Shown here in pieces: positions 24,710 through 32,917 of a stretch of DNA of 64,000 nucleotides. The translations under genes and the position numbers were made by a program. Below the pieces are notes generated by a model. That model worked only from the letters and a program-made list of their open reading frames with translations, was not told the DNA's origin and did not search any database. Source of the DNA: JAGVSV01 sp040766135 (GTDB lineage Bacteria > Bacillota > Clostridia > Christensenellales > Aristaeellaceae); the NCBI GenBank assembly GCA_040766135.1, contig JAXGRA010000005.1, positions 1-64,000 on the forward strand. Direction: 5' to 3'. Within the stretch, counting starts at the first letter, position 1. The number at the start of each line of letters is the position of its first letter.

Positions 24710-26008
24710 ATGTGGGATACGCTCAAAAACGCTTGGAAGGTACCTGAACTCAAGAAGAAGATACTGTATACTTTCTTCATGTTGCTGGTTTTCCGGCTGG
24801 TAGGCGTCATTCCCGTTCCTGGCATCAACGCTAATGTCGTACGCGATGTGGCAAAGAACTTTGACATGCTGGGCCTGGTCAACATGATGACCGGTAACGC
24901 ATTCAGCCAGATGACCGTGATGGCCATGGGTATTACCCCCTACATCAATGCCAGCATTATTATCCAGCTGCTCACCGTGGCCATTCCGGCGCTGGAGCGC
25001 CTGCAAAAGGAAGGCGGCCAGGAGGGCAAGGATAAGCTGAACCGCATCACCCGCTATTCCACCGTTGTATTGGCGGCGCTGCAGGCCATCGGTATCATTG
25101 CCGGCCTCAACTCCTCCACCACCAACGCCAATGAGCGCGTGCTGATGGCCAGCTATAACAACTTCTTTGGATTGCTTACCATCGGTATCATCATGTCCGG
25201 CGGCACAGCCCTGGCCATGTGGATTGGTGAGCGCATTACCAAGAACGGCATTGGCAACGGCATTTCGCTGTTGATCTTTGCCGGCATTATCTCCAACTTG
25301 TTTAATGGCATGGTGACTGCGTTTACCGACGTGCTGGGTATCACCCACTATGGCACAACGGTGGTTCAGTTCCTGATCCTGCTGGTGGTCACGCTGGCCA
25401 TTATCACGCTGGTTACCTTTGTGGATATGGGCGAGCGCCGTATCCCGGTGCAATATGCCAAGCGCGTGGTAGGCCGCAAGATGTACGGCGGTCAGTCCAC
25501 GCACATCCCGCTGAAGGTTGTTTCGGTGGGCGTGTTGCCGCTGATCTTCGCCTATTCCTTCATGGCCTTCCCCGGCACCATCATTGCGATGTTCGGCACC
25601 AGTTCTGCTGCATATAAATGGTGGTCGGCCAACATGACGCAGACTTCGGCGCTGTATCTGATTGTTGTTGGGCTGCTTATCGTAGCATTCTCGTACTTCT
25701 ATCAGTCCATCAGCTTTAATCCGCAGGATATGGCCAAGAACATCCAACAGCAGGGCGGCAATATTCCGGGCATCCGTTCGGGCAAACAGACAGTAGACTT
25801 TTTGGCCCGGACATCCAAACGTTTGACGCTGTTTGCAGCGCTGTTCCTGGCGTTTCTGGCAACGGTGCCGGCGCTGCTTAAGGTATGGCAGAATGTGCAG
25901 ATGCCCTATGCGGCAAGCTCCATTTTGATTGCGGTCAGCGTTGCGCTGGAAAGCGTACGCCAGATCGAGGCCAACCTGGTCATGCGCAACTACAAGGGGT
26001 TCCTGTAA
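24710..26008 (+). CDS. secY: preprotein translocase channel SecY
   Basis: 432-residue integral membrane protein with ten predicted helices; central pore of the Sec translocon. Family features: VIPVPGINANVV near the N-terminus, MGITPYINASIIIQLL, the cytoplasmic loop ERRIPVQYAKRVVGRKMYGGQSTHIPLKV that contacts SecA and ribosomes, and the C-terminal helix region after FLARTSKRLTL. Position after rplO is canonical. Confidence 0.98.
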   Translation: MWDTLKNAWKVPELKKKILYTFFMLLVFRLVGVIPVPGINANVVRDVAKNFDMLGLVNMMTGNAFSQMTVMAMGITPYINASIIIQLLTVAIPALERLQKEGGQEGKDKLNRITRYSTVVLAALQAIGIIAGLNSSTTNANERVLMASYNNFFGLLTIGIIMSGGTALAMWIGERITKNGIGNGISLLIFAGIISNLFNGMVTAFTDVLGITHYGTTVVQFLILLVVTLAIITLVTFVDMGERRIPVQYAKRVVGRKMYGGQSTHIPLKVVSVGVLPLIFAYSFMAFPGTIIAMFGTSSAAYKWWSANMTQTSALYLIVVGLLIVAFSYFYQSISFNPQDMAKNIQQQGGNIPGIRSGKQTVDFLARTSKRLTLFAALFLAFLATVPALLKVWQNVQMPYAASSILIAVSVALESVRQIEANLVMRNYKGFL

Positions 26009-26011
26009 GCT

Positions 26012-26647
26012 ATGAATTTGATTTTTCTGGGTCCACCAGGTGCCGGTAAAGGCACACATGCCACACGGCTGGCAACCGAACTGGACATGGAAGAGATCTC
26101 CACCGGGGATCTCTTCCGTGCCGAGATTCGCGCGCAAACCCCACTGGGTGTAGAAGCTCAGCGCTACATTGAGCGCGGCGAATTGGTACCTGACCGTATC
26201 ACCATTGATATGGTGCGCGCGTACCTGCCCAAGGTGCAGGCCACCGGCGGCTATATCCTGGATGGGTTTCCCCGCACGGTGGAACAGGCAAAGGCACTGC
26301 ACTCCTTTGCGCACATTGATGGCGTAGTCAGCTTTGAACTGCCCGATGCCGTCATTATAGACCGCCTGACGGCGCGTCGCATCTGTGCCAACTGTGGTAA
26401 GATTCACAATCTGGCACAGCTGGATGATTCTTCCGCCTGCCCCGACTGTGGGGGGCACCTGGTAACGCGTAAGGACGACAACGAGGCCACTGTCCGTCGC
26501 AGGCTGGAGGTATATCACCAGGATACCGAGCCGCTGGTGACCTATTACCGTAATTCCGGCTTGCTGCGCAGCGTTGATTCCGATGGGCCGGTCGAGCAGA
26601 CGTATTCCCGCCTGCGCAATGTACTGGGACTGTCCGATAATAGATGA
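26012..26647 (+). CDS. adk: adenylate kinase, zinc-lid form
   Basis: 211 residues; interconverts ATP, AMP and ADP. P-loop GPPGAGKGTH (8-17), EISTGDLFRAEI AMP site, LDGFPRTVEQA, and a LID with CANCGK and CPDCGG that binds a structural zinc, as in Gram-positive enzymes. It follows secY by three bases and overlaps map by four, a conserved Bacillota order. Confidence 0.98.
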   Translation: MNLIFLGPPGAGKGTHATRLATELDMEEISTGDLFRAEIRAQTPLGVEAQRYIERGELVPDRITIDMVRAYLPKVQATGGYILDGFPRTVEQAKALHSFAHIDGVVSFELPDAVIIDRLTARRICANCGKIHNLAQLDDSSACPDCGGHLVTRKDDNEATVRRRLEVYHQDTEPLVTYYRNSGLLRSVDSDGPVEQTYSRLRNVLGLSDNR

Positions 26648-27417
26648 TCACCATCAAGAACGCGTCTCAACTGGCAAAAATGCGTTCGGCCGGGCATCTG
26701 CTGTACGATGTGCTGTGTGCCCTGCGCGAGAAAATCGTGCCCGGTATCACCACCAAGGACATTGATGCCTGGGCTGAGGAGCTTATCCGCCGCGCAGGAG
26801 CCATCCCGTCGTTCCTCAACTATCAGGGGTTTCCGGCGTGCGTATGCACCTCGGTGGACAGCCAGGTGGTGCACGGCATTCCCTCGGCGGATGTTCGTCT
26901 GAATGAAGGCAGCATCCTGAGCGTAGATTGCGGGTTGATCCTGGATGGCTGGCAGGCCGACAGCGCTTTCACGGTGCCGCTGGGCAAGGTATCGGAAGAA
27001 GTGTTGCAGCTGATTGCCGTGACCGAGCAGTGCTTCTTCGCAGGCGCTGCACAGGCCCTGCATGGTGGCCGCATGGGCGACATCGGACAAGCCATTCAAG
27101 AGCTGGCAGAAAGCCACGGCTATGGCGTGATTCGCATGTTGACGGGCCACGGCATTGGCCGGGCCATGCATGAGGACCCCAGCGTGCCCAATTATGGCGT
27201 GCGGGGGCAGGGTGTCCGCCTCAGACGCGGCATGACGCTGGCGATTGAACCCATGATTGCGCTGAAGGATTATGCCGTGCGCCAGCTAAACGATGGCTGG
27301 ACCATTGTCACCGCTGATGGCGCACCCTGTGCCCACTATGAGCACACGATTGCTATCACGGCCGACGAGCCCGAGGTGCTGACCTTGCCCGGGTATCGTT
27401 TCCCGGTGTCCAAATAG
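26644..27417 (+). CDS. map: methionine aminopeptidase type I
   Basis: 257 residues; removes the initiator Met. Metal ligands are visible: D in SVDCGLILDG, D in GWQADSAFTV, H in GHGIGRAMHEDP, E in LAIEPMI and E in YEHTIAIT. Overlaps the adk stop by four bases (ATGA). Confidence 0.97.
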   Translation: MITIKNASQLAKMRSAGHLLYDVLCALREKIVPGITTKDIDAWAEELIRRAGAIPSFLNYQGFPACVCTSVDSQVVHGIPSADVRLNEGSILSVDCGLILDGWQADSAFTVPLGKVSEEVLQLIAVTEQCFFAGAAQALHGGRMGDIGQAIQELAESHGYGVIRMLTGHGIGRAMHEDPSVPNYGVRGQGVRLRRGMTLAIEPMIALKDYAVRQLNDGWTIVTADGAPCAHYEHTIAITADEPEVLTLPGYRFPVSK

Positions 27418-27429
27418 GGGGAAAGGCAC

Positions 27430-27750
27430 ATGAAAGCCCCTATTCAGGCAGGATATGCAGCAATATCCAAAAAAGGTCGTGACAAAGGCAGGCTGTTTGT
27501 AGTATTATGTGAGTTGGACGCTGATTTTGTGCTGATCGCTGATGGTAATCTCCGTCGGCTGGATCGTCCCAAGAAAAAGCGCCGCAAACATCTTGCGCCG
27601 ACAAGCCGGGAGCTGCCCGGATTGATGGCGTTGTATCATGCGGGACGGCTCAAGGACAGCGATATTCGTACCGCACTGTCCGAGCAGCAGCCCCTGAACC
27701 CCAACGACACAACGAGTGAAAAGGAGGGCTCTGTGTTTGTCCAAAAGTGA
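27430..27750 (+). CDS. KOW-domain RNA-binding protein
   Basis: 106 residues. The first 45 form a KOW/L14e-like small barrel (AGYAAISKKGRDKGRLFVVL), followed by a lysine/arginine patch (DRPKKKRRKHL) and an acidic, Gln/Asn-rich tail. A protein of this kind sits between map and infA in many Clostridia and is thought to bind RNA; its role is not established. Its 3' end overlaps the infA start by 14 bases. Confidence 0.8.
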   Translation: MKAPIQAGYAAISKKGRDKGRLFVVLCELDADFVLIADGNLRRLDRPKKKRRKHLAPTSRELPGLMALYHAGRLKDSDIRTALSEQQPLNPNDTTSEKEGSVFVQK

Positions 27751-27958
27751 TGTTATCGAAATTGAAGGAAAGGTCGTTGAAGCGCTACCCAACGCCATGT
27801 TTTCTGTAGAGTTGCCCAACGGGCATATTGTCATGGCACACATTTCCGGTAAAATGCGCATGAACTTCATCCGCATTTACCCCGGTGACCGCGTTACCAT
27901 TGAACTTTCCCCCTACGACCTGACAAGAGGCCGTATCACTTGGAGAAGCAAACACTGA
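27737..27958 (+). CDS. infA: translation initiation factor IF-1
   Basis: 73 residues, S1/OB fold: SKSDVIEIEGKVVEALPNAMFSVELPNGHIVMAHISGKMRMNFIRIYPGDRVTIELSPYDLTRGRITWR. TTG at 27737 is the best start: AAGGAGGG lies nine bases upstream and the protein then aligns with the family from residue 1. The in-frame ATG 21 bases earlier lies before that RBS and would add seven unrelated residues. Starts inside the KOW gene. Confidence 0.93.
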   Translation: MSKSDVIEIEGKVVEALPNAMFSVELPNGHIVMAHISGKMRMNFIRIYPGDRVTIELSPYDLTRGRITWRSKH

Positions 27959-27998
27959 GACCGGCTCTTACCCTGAAACGCTTTAAGGAGGCTGCCCC

Positions 27999-28112
27999 AT
28001 GAAAGTTCGTCCGTCTGTCAAGAAAATTTGCGAAAAATGCAAAATCATCCGCCGCAAACGCAACGTGATGATTATTTGCGAGAACCCCAAGCACAAGCAA
28101 AAGCAGGGGTAA
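27999..28112 (+). CDS. rpmJ: ribosomal protein L36, zinc form
   Basis: 37 residues, exactly the standard length: MKVRPSVKKICEKCK at the start, then IRRKRNVMIIC and ENPKHKQKQG. Three Cys and one His (CEKC...C...H) bind zinc. RBS TAAGGAGG precedes the ATG. It is easily missed because of its size. Confidence 0.97.
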   Translation: MKVRPSVKKICEKCKIIRRKRNVMIICENPKHKQKQG

Positions 28113-28237
28113 GATACGCATGCAACCGCATGGGCGGCTGACCGGCCTAACCGCCGGTACCATGTGGTTTCATCATATATCCGCAGGGCACAGAGCTCTG
28201 CACGTTTAACCAGATTCATTGGAGGTGTTACCAGCAC
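28113..28237 (+). other. rpmJ-rpsM gap with small hairpins
   Basis: The longest gap inside the supercluster. It holds ACCGGC/GCCGGT (28141-28158, six-base loop) and the palindrome CAGAGCTCTG (28191-28200), then the rpsM RBS TGGAGG. It may be a control or processing site for the alpha segment; no U-run is present, so it is not a terminator. Confidence 0.35.
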
Positions 28238-28618
28238 ATGGCACGTATTGCGGGCGTTGACTTGCCCCGAGACAAGCGTGTGGAAATCGGCCTGACCTAT
28301 ATCTTCGGTATTGGCCTGACCACATCAAAGAAGATCCTGGCGGAAACCGAAATCAATCCCGATATCCGCGTCAGGGATCTGACCGAAAATGATATCAGCA
28401 AACTGCGTGAGTATATCGAGCATCACGTCAAGGTGGAGGGTGACCTGCGCCGCGAAATCTCGATGAACATCAAGCGGCTGGTCGAAATCGGATGCTACCG
28501 TGGCGTCCGTCATCGTCGCAGCTTGCCCGTGCGCGGCCAGAACACCAAGCAAAACGCGCGCACCCGCAAGGGCCCCAAACGTCAGCAGGTCGCTGGCAAG
28601 AAGAAGCCCACTCGCTGA
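28238..28618 (+). CDS. rpsM: ribosomal protein S13
   Basis: 126 residues, 30S head contacting 50S and P-site tRNA. Seen: ARIAGVDLPRDKRVEIGLTYIFGIG, and the C-terminal RGVRHRRSLPVRGQNTKQNARTRKGPKRQQVAGKKK. First gene of the alpha portion (S13-S11-S4-alpha-L17). Confidence 0.98.
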   Translation: MARIAGVDLPRDKRVEIGLTYIFGIGLTTSKKILAETEINPDIRVRDLTENDISKLREYIEHHVKVEGDLRREISMNIKRLVEIGCYRGVRHRRSLPVRGQNTKQNARTRKGPKRQQVAGKKKPTR

Positions 28619-28664
28619 TTAATGTACGATGCTGCCCGCTTAGCGCGGCAGGGAGGAGTATTCC

Positions 28665-29060
28665 ATGGCACGCAATGTAAAGAAAGTTTCACGCAGGCGC
28701 CGCGAGCGCAGGTTGGTGGAACGTGGTGTGGTGCATATCCACTCTTCGTTCAATAACACCATCGTTACCATCACTGATACCCAGGGCAATGCCCTTAGCT
28801 GGGCTTCTGCCGGTGGCATGGGCTTCCGTGGCAACAAGAAATCCACGCCCTTTGCTGCCCAGATGGCGGCGGAGACCGCTGCCCGCGCTGCGACCGAATA
28901 CGGCCTGCGCACGGTAGATGTGTATGTCAAAGGCCCCGGCTCGGGCCGCGAGGCTGCTATCCGCAGCCTGCAGACAGCCGGCCTGGACGTGACGATGATC
29001 AAGGACGTGACGCCCATCCCGCACAACGGATGCCGTCCGCCCAAGCGCAGGCGCGTGTAA
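28665..29060 (+). CDS. rpsK: ribosomal protein S11
   Basis: 131 residues, 30S platform. Seen: VVHIHSSFNNTIVTITDTQGNALSWASAGGMGFRGNKKSTPFAAQ and PIPHNGCRPPKRRRV. GGGAGGAG precedes the ATG. Confidence 0.98.
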   Translation: MARNVKKVSRRRRERRLVERGVVHIHSSFNNTIVTITDTQGNALSWASAGGMGFRGNKKSTPFAAQMAAETAARAATEYGLRTVDVYVKGPGSGREAAIRSLQTAGLDVTMIKDVTPIPHNGCRPPKRRRV

Positions 29061-29075
29061 GGAGGACCAACGACA

Positions 29076-29702
29076 ATGGCACGATATACTGAATCTGTTT
29101 GCCGGCTTTGCCGCCGCGAGGGCACCAAGCTGTTCCTCAAAGGTGAGAAGTGCTTCTCTCAGAAGTGCGCCGTTGGCAAACGTCCCACACCCCCTGGCCA
29201 GCACGGCCAAGCCCGCCAGCGCAAGATGAGCGAATACGGCACGCAGCTGCGTGAAAAGCAGAAAGCCCGCCGCGCTTATGGTTTGCTGGAAAAGCAGTTC
29301 CGCCGCACGTATGACCGCGCCACCGCCATGAAGGGCGTAACCGGCGAAAACCTGCTGCAACTCTTGGAGCGCAGGCTGGACAACGTAGTGTTCCGCGCGG
29401 GTTTTGCGCCCTCGCGTCCGGCTGCCCGTCAACTGGTCAACCATGGACATTTCCTGGTCAACGGCCACAAGGTGGATATCCCCTCGTACACCGTGGATCA
29501 GGAAGACGTCATCACTGTACGTCCCCGCAGCAAGGAAAATGCGCACTTTAAGCTGGTGCGCGAAGGCACGGCCCGCATCCTGCCCAAGTGGCTGACGGTC
29601 AATTCCGATGAGCTGACCGCCAAGGTAGCGGCGCTGCCCGCCCGCGAGGACATTGACTTTACCCTGCAGGAGAACATGATCGTTGAGTTCTACTCCCGCT
29701 AA
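29076..29702 (+). CDS. rpsD: ribosomal protein S4, zinc form
   Basis: 208 residues, 16S assembly initiator. N-terminal CRLC...KCFSQKC is the zinc-binding version of S4; the S4 RNA-binding domain follows (LERRLDNVVFRAGFAPSRPAARQLVNHGHFLVNGHKVDIPS). In other bacteria S4 represses the alpha operon, where it is placed here too. Confidence 0.98.
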   Translation: MARYTESVCRLCRREGTKLFLKGEKCFSQKCAVGKRPTPPGQHGQARQRKMSEYGTQLREKQKARRAYGLLEKQFRRTYDRATAMKGVTGENLLQLLERRLDNVVFRAGFAPSRPAARQLVNHGHFLVNGHKVDIPSYTVDQEDVITVRPRSKENAHFKLVREGTARILPKWLTVNSDELTAKVAALPAREDIDFTLQENMIVEFYSR

Positions 29703-29752
29703 TCCACACTTATACTTCTGTTGTACGATAATTGTTTAGGAGGGAATCAGCG

Positions 29753-30700
29753 GTGAACGTAGAATTAGAATCCCCCCGCATCACTCGTTCCAGTTCGCGC
29801 GAAGATGAATTCTTTGGTCGCTTTGTAGTAGAGCCGCTGGAGCGCGGCTTTGGCACCACGCTGGGCAACGCACTGCGCCGTGTGCTGTTAAGCTCACTGC
29901 CTGGTGCGGCGGTTACCAGCATCAACATTGAAGGCATCCAGCATGAGTTCAGCACCATCCCGGGCGTCAAAGAAGACGTGACGGAAATTATTCTGAACCT
30001 GAAAGAGCTGGTTGTGCGCAGCCACTCCGACCAGCCCAAGCGTCTTGAAATCGACGTCAAGGGTCCGGCCGAAGTGACGGCGGCCGACATTCGCGTGGAC
30101 AGCGATGTGGAAATCATCAATCCTGACGCACACATTGCCTCGCTGGGTCCGGACGGCCACTTGCACATGTGGCTGACCATCAACACCGGTCGCGGCTATG
30201 TACCGGCGGAAAAGAACAAGCAAACCCCGATGCAGATCGGCACCATCCCGGTGGACTCCATTTACACGCCCATCCGCAAAGTAAACTACTTTGTTGATGA
30301 CAAGCGCGTAGGCCAGATAACCGACTTTGACAAGCTGACGCTTGATGTGTGGACCAATGGCAGCTTGAGCGCCGATGAGGCGGTGGGCATGGCAGCCAAA
30401 ATTCTCACACAGCAGCTTAGTTTGTTTGTCGGTCTGACCGACCAGCAGGCTGAAGACCTGGTGCTTGAAGAGGAGCAGCAGGGCGGCAGCAAGACGCTGG
30501 ACATGACCATCGAGGAGCTTGACCTGTCGGTGCGTGCGTTCAATTGCCTGAAACGCGCCGGTATCAACACTGTGGGCGAGCTGGTGGAGAAAAATCAGGA
30601 AGAAATGATGAAGGTACGCAACTTGGGCAAAAAGAGCCTGGAAGAAGTGGAGCAAAAGCTGGCACTTCTGGGCTTGCAGTTGCGTCAAGACGAAGAATAA
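29753..30700 (+). CDS. rpoA: RNA polymerase alpha subunit
   Basis: 315 residues. N-terminal dimerisation/assembly domain (FVVEPLERGFGTTLGNALRRVLLSSLPGAAV), linker, and C-terminal domain binding UP elements and activators (LSVRAFNCLKRAGINTVGELVEK...VRNLGKKSLEEVEQKL). GTG 29753 is the start: AGGAGGG lies seven bases upstream, and the ATG 21 bases earlier precedes this RBS. Confidence 0.97.
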   Translation: MNVELESPRITRSSSREDEFFGRFVVEPLERGFGTTLGNALRRVLLSSLPGAAVTSINIEGIQHEFSTIPGVKEDVTEIILNLKELVVRSHSDQPKRLEIDVKGPAEVTAADIRVDSDVEIINPDAHIASLGPDGHLHMWLTINTGRGYVPAEKNKQTPMQIGTIPVDSIYTPIRKVNYFVDDKRVGQITDFDKLTLDVWTNGSLSADEAVGMAAKILTQQLSLFVGLTDQQAEDLVLEEEQQGGSKTLDMTIEELDLSVRAFNCLKRAGINTVGELVEKNQEEMMKVRNLGKKSLEEVEQKLALLGLQLRQDEE

Positions 30701-30734
30701 CAGCACCGCCCGCTTGGGCTAAGGAGGAAAACCC

Positions 30735-31250
30735 ATGGCACTGCAACGCAAGCTGGGCAGGAGGGCCGATCAGCGCAAGGCTCTGCTGCGCAATCAGGTC
30801 ACCAATCTTCTGTGGCATGGCCGCATCGAAACTACGCTGGCCCGCGCCAAGGAAGTGCGCCGTATGGCTGAACATATGGTGACGCTGGCTGTGCGCACGT
30901 ATGACGATACCGTCAATGCGCAAAAGCAATACCATAACGAAAAAGGCCAGATCGTGACCATCGATGTGGTCAACGATGCCCCGGCCAAGCTGCAGGCACG
31001 CCGGCAGATGTTGGCGTACCTGTACAATGTAAAGCCCGAAAAGCAGCCCGATGAGAACAAGGCTGACTATCGCGAGCGCACCAAGGATGTCAAGCATCCT
31101 GTGATTGAAAAGGTGTTCCGCGAGTATGGCCCGCGTTACCGCGCCCGCAACGAGGAAAAGAACAGCGCCGGTGGCTACACCCGTATCTACCGCCTGGGGC
31201 CCCGTCGTGGCGATGCCTCGGAGCGCGTGATCATCGAAATGGTCAAGTAA
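30735..31250 (+). CDS. rplQ: ribosomal protein L17, extended form
   Basis: 171 residues against about 115-130 for most bacteria. The usual start (QRKLGRRADQRKALLRNQVTNLLWHGRIETTLARAKEVRRMAEHMVTLA) and end (GGYTRIYRLGPRRGDASERVIIEMV) flank an enlarged middle (about 55-140) with a charged segment PEKQPDENKADYRERTKDVK. Similar long L17 proteins occur in some Clostridia. Last gene of the supercluster; a terminator follows. Confidence 0.96.
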   Translation: MALQRKLGRRADQRKALLRNQVTNLLWHGRIETTLARAKEVRRMAEHMVTLAVRTYDDTVNAQKQYHNEKGQIVTIDVVNDAPAKLQARRQMLAYLYNVKPEKQPDENKADYRERTKDVKHPVIEKVFREYGPRYRARNEEKNSAGGYTRIYRLGPRRGDASERVIIEMVK

Positions 31251-31270
31251 TTCGGCTGGTTTTCATACAA

Positions 31271-31300
31271 ACGGCAGGCTCAGGTCTGTCGTTTTTTGTT
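31271..31300 (+). terminator. intrinsic terminator ending the ribosomal supercluster
   Basis: Arms ACGGCAG and CTGTCGT (one G-U pair) with an eight-base loop, followed by TTTTTT. It lies 20 bases after the rplQ stop. Confidence 0.75.
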
Positions 31301-31332
31301 TGTGTTAGCGTTAGCTTAAAATGATTGTTCGT

Positions 31333-31373
31333 TTGATTGCACGCTTATAGTTGTGTATAATAGGTATACACAA
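31333..31373 (+). promoter_or_regulatory. nadD-yqeK promoter with 9-bp inverted repeat over the -10
   Basis: TTGATT (31333-31338), 17-base spacer, consensus TATAAT (31356-31361). Arms TTGTGTATA (31351-31359) and TATACACAA (31365-31373) are perfectly complementary with five bases between, covering the -10 box and the expected start point. This is the classic place for a repressor operator. The GTG start of the gene is at 31391. Confidence 0.65.
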
Positions 31374-31390
31374 ATGGAAAGGGTGATTGC

Positions 31391-32524
31391 GTGCGGCGTA
31401 TCGGCGTCTATGGCGGGGCATTTGATCCAGTTCACATGGGCGACGTGCGCGTGGTACGCGAGGCTATGCGCCAGCTTTCGCTGGATGAATTGCTGATCAT
31501 CCCCTTTCAGGCGTCGCGTGGGTCAAATACCACACCCCGGCGTGACCGGTTGAACATGCTTACCCTGGCGTTTACGGATATGCAGGATATATCCATCGTG
31601 GAGGAAGAGTATCCCGGCACGTCAGACGGCTTGACTGAAATGCTGCGTTATGTGCGGGACAGCAGGCTGCATGCGATATTTTATCTCATTATGTCCACCG
31701 ACCAGCTGGCCGGATGGCTGGCGCAGCGCAATGGCTTGCGTGTGTTGCGTTCCTGCAATGTGGTGTTGTTTACCCGCGCAGGCAGCATGACGCAGGATGC
31801 ACGCTTGAAAGCCATGGCGCTGAATGTGCGCGTGAGCATATTGCAAATGAAAGCAATCACAGCATCGGCCGGCGCGGCGCGGCAGTTGGTAGCGCAGCTG
31901 GATGATGCGCCCGACATCTTGCCCCAGCAGGTGGCGGAGTATATTGCGCTCAATGGCCTGTATAACCCGCCCTATGCTGAAAAGATGCGTTCCCATATGA
32001 GTGCCAAGCGCTACCAGCACTCGTTGGGTGTACGCGACACCGCCGTGCACCTGGCGCGTTTGCATGGCGCGTCCATGCAGAAGGCCAGCGTGGCAGGCAT
32101 GCTGCACGACTGCGCCAAGTGCATGCCTTTGGGGCAGCTAAAGGCCATCGCGCGGCGTTACAAGGCTGACAACAATCAAACATACCAAACCAACGCGCTG
32201 CTGCACGGCCCTGTAGGGGCGGAGATTGCGCGTGTCACCTACAAGATTACGGACAAAGACGTATTGAACGCCATCCGCTGGCACACGGTGGGCCGTGCGG
32301 GTATGTCACGGCTTGAATTATGTGTTTATGTGGCTGATGCCATTGAGCCCAACCGCAAGCCATACCCGCAGCTGGATGAAATCCGCGCACTGGCTCAAAA
32401 GGATTTGGTGGCGGCCGCGCTGCAGGCCATGCTGGCCACGCGCGACTACGTGCTGGCAACCGGACAAGGGTATTGCGCCGACTCGGTCGAAGCAATCGGC
32501 GATTTGACAGAACGAGTAAGATAG
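31391..32524 (+). CDS. NadD-like nucleotidyltransferase fused to YqeK HD phosphohydrolase
   Basis: 377 residues in one frame. Residues 1-190 resemble nicotinate-mononucleotide adenylyltransferase (RRIGVYGGAFDPVHMGD at the start, DRLNMLTLAF, FYLIMSTDQLAGW). Residues about 195-377 are an HD-domain protein of the YqeK type (RYQHSLGVRDTAVHLARLHG, AGMLHDCAK, ALLHGPVGAEIA, IRWHTVGRAGMSRLELCVYVADAIEPNR), a family that hydrolyses symmetrical diadenosine tetraphosphate. The HD metal ligands are intact. The NadD half is not: the HxGH motif reads HMGD, the PPHK motif is missing, and SSTxIR reads TASAGAAR. The adenylyltransferase may therefore be inactive or altered. GTG start; rsfS follows after 15 bases, the order usual in Bacillota. 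Confidence 0.88.
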   Translation: MRRIGVYGGAFDPVHMGDVRVVREAMRQLSLDELLIIPFQASRGSNTTPRRDRLNMLTLAFTDMQDISIVEEEYPGTSDGLTEMLRYVRDSRLHAIFYLIMSTDQLAGWLAQRNGLRVLRSCNVVLFTRAGSMTQDARLKAMALNVRVSILQMKAITASAGAARQLVAQLDDAPDILPQQVAEYIALNGLYNPPYAEKMRSHMSAKRYQHSLGVRDTAVHLARLHGASMQKASVAGMLHDCAKCMPLGQLKAIARRYKADNNQTYQTNALLHGPVGAEIARVTYKITDKDVLNAIRWHTVGRAGMSRLELCVYVADAIEPNRKPYPQLDEIRALAQKDLVAAALQAMLATRDYVLATGQGYCADSVEAIGDLTERVR

Positions 32525-32539
32525 AAAGGAGAAACATGG

Positions 32540-32917
32540 ATGCAGGAAAAGGAATTGGCTCTACAGGCAACGCAGATACTGTACGATCACAGAGCGCAGG
32601 ATATTTTGGGGCTTAGGGTGGCGCATCTGACGGTGGTGACGGATTATCTGGTCATTGCAAGCGGCACCAATGCGCTGCATGTGCGCGCCCTGCAGGAGTA
32701 TCTGGAAGAAGAACTGGAAAAGAAAGGCGTTGTGCGCCGCCGCGTGGAGGGTGAGGCCTCTGGCCGCTGGGTGGTGCTGGATTATGGCTCAGTCATTGTA
32801 CACCTGTTCCATCCGGAGGAACGTGCCTATTACCGCCTGGAGCGCCTGTGGGATGATGGACAAAACCGCCTGGAGCTGCCTTTTAACGAGGATGAACTGG
32901 TGCGTGAACGCGTATGA
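32540..32917 (+). CDS. rsfS: ribosome silencing factor
   Basis: 125 residues, RsfS/YbeB/Iojap family: binds L14 and blocks subunit joining when nutrients are short. Seen: ATQILYDHRAQDILGLRVAHLTVVTDYLVIASGTNALHVRALQEYLEEEL and the signature WVVLDYGSVIVHLFHPEERAYYRLERLW. It follows nadD-yqeK as in most Bacillota and overlaps the next gene by four bases. Confidence 0.96.
   Translation: MQEKELALQATQILYDHRAQDILGLRVAHLTVVTDYLVIASGTNALHVRALQEYLEEELEKKGVVRRRVEGEASGRWVVLDYGSVIVHLFHPEERAYYRLERLWDDGQNRLELPFNEDELVRERV

Noticed and set aside
24650..26518. 622-codon open frame on the minus strand opposite secY and adk
   Set aside because: It lies antisense to two unmistakable genes, is rich in His, Gln and Asn as reverse-frame translations are, has no RBS and matches no family I know.
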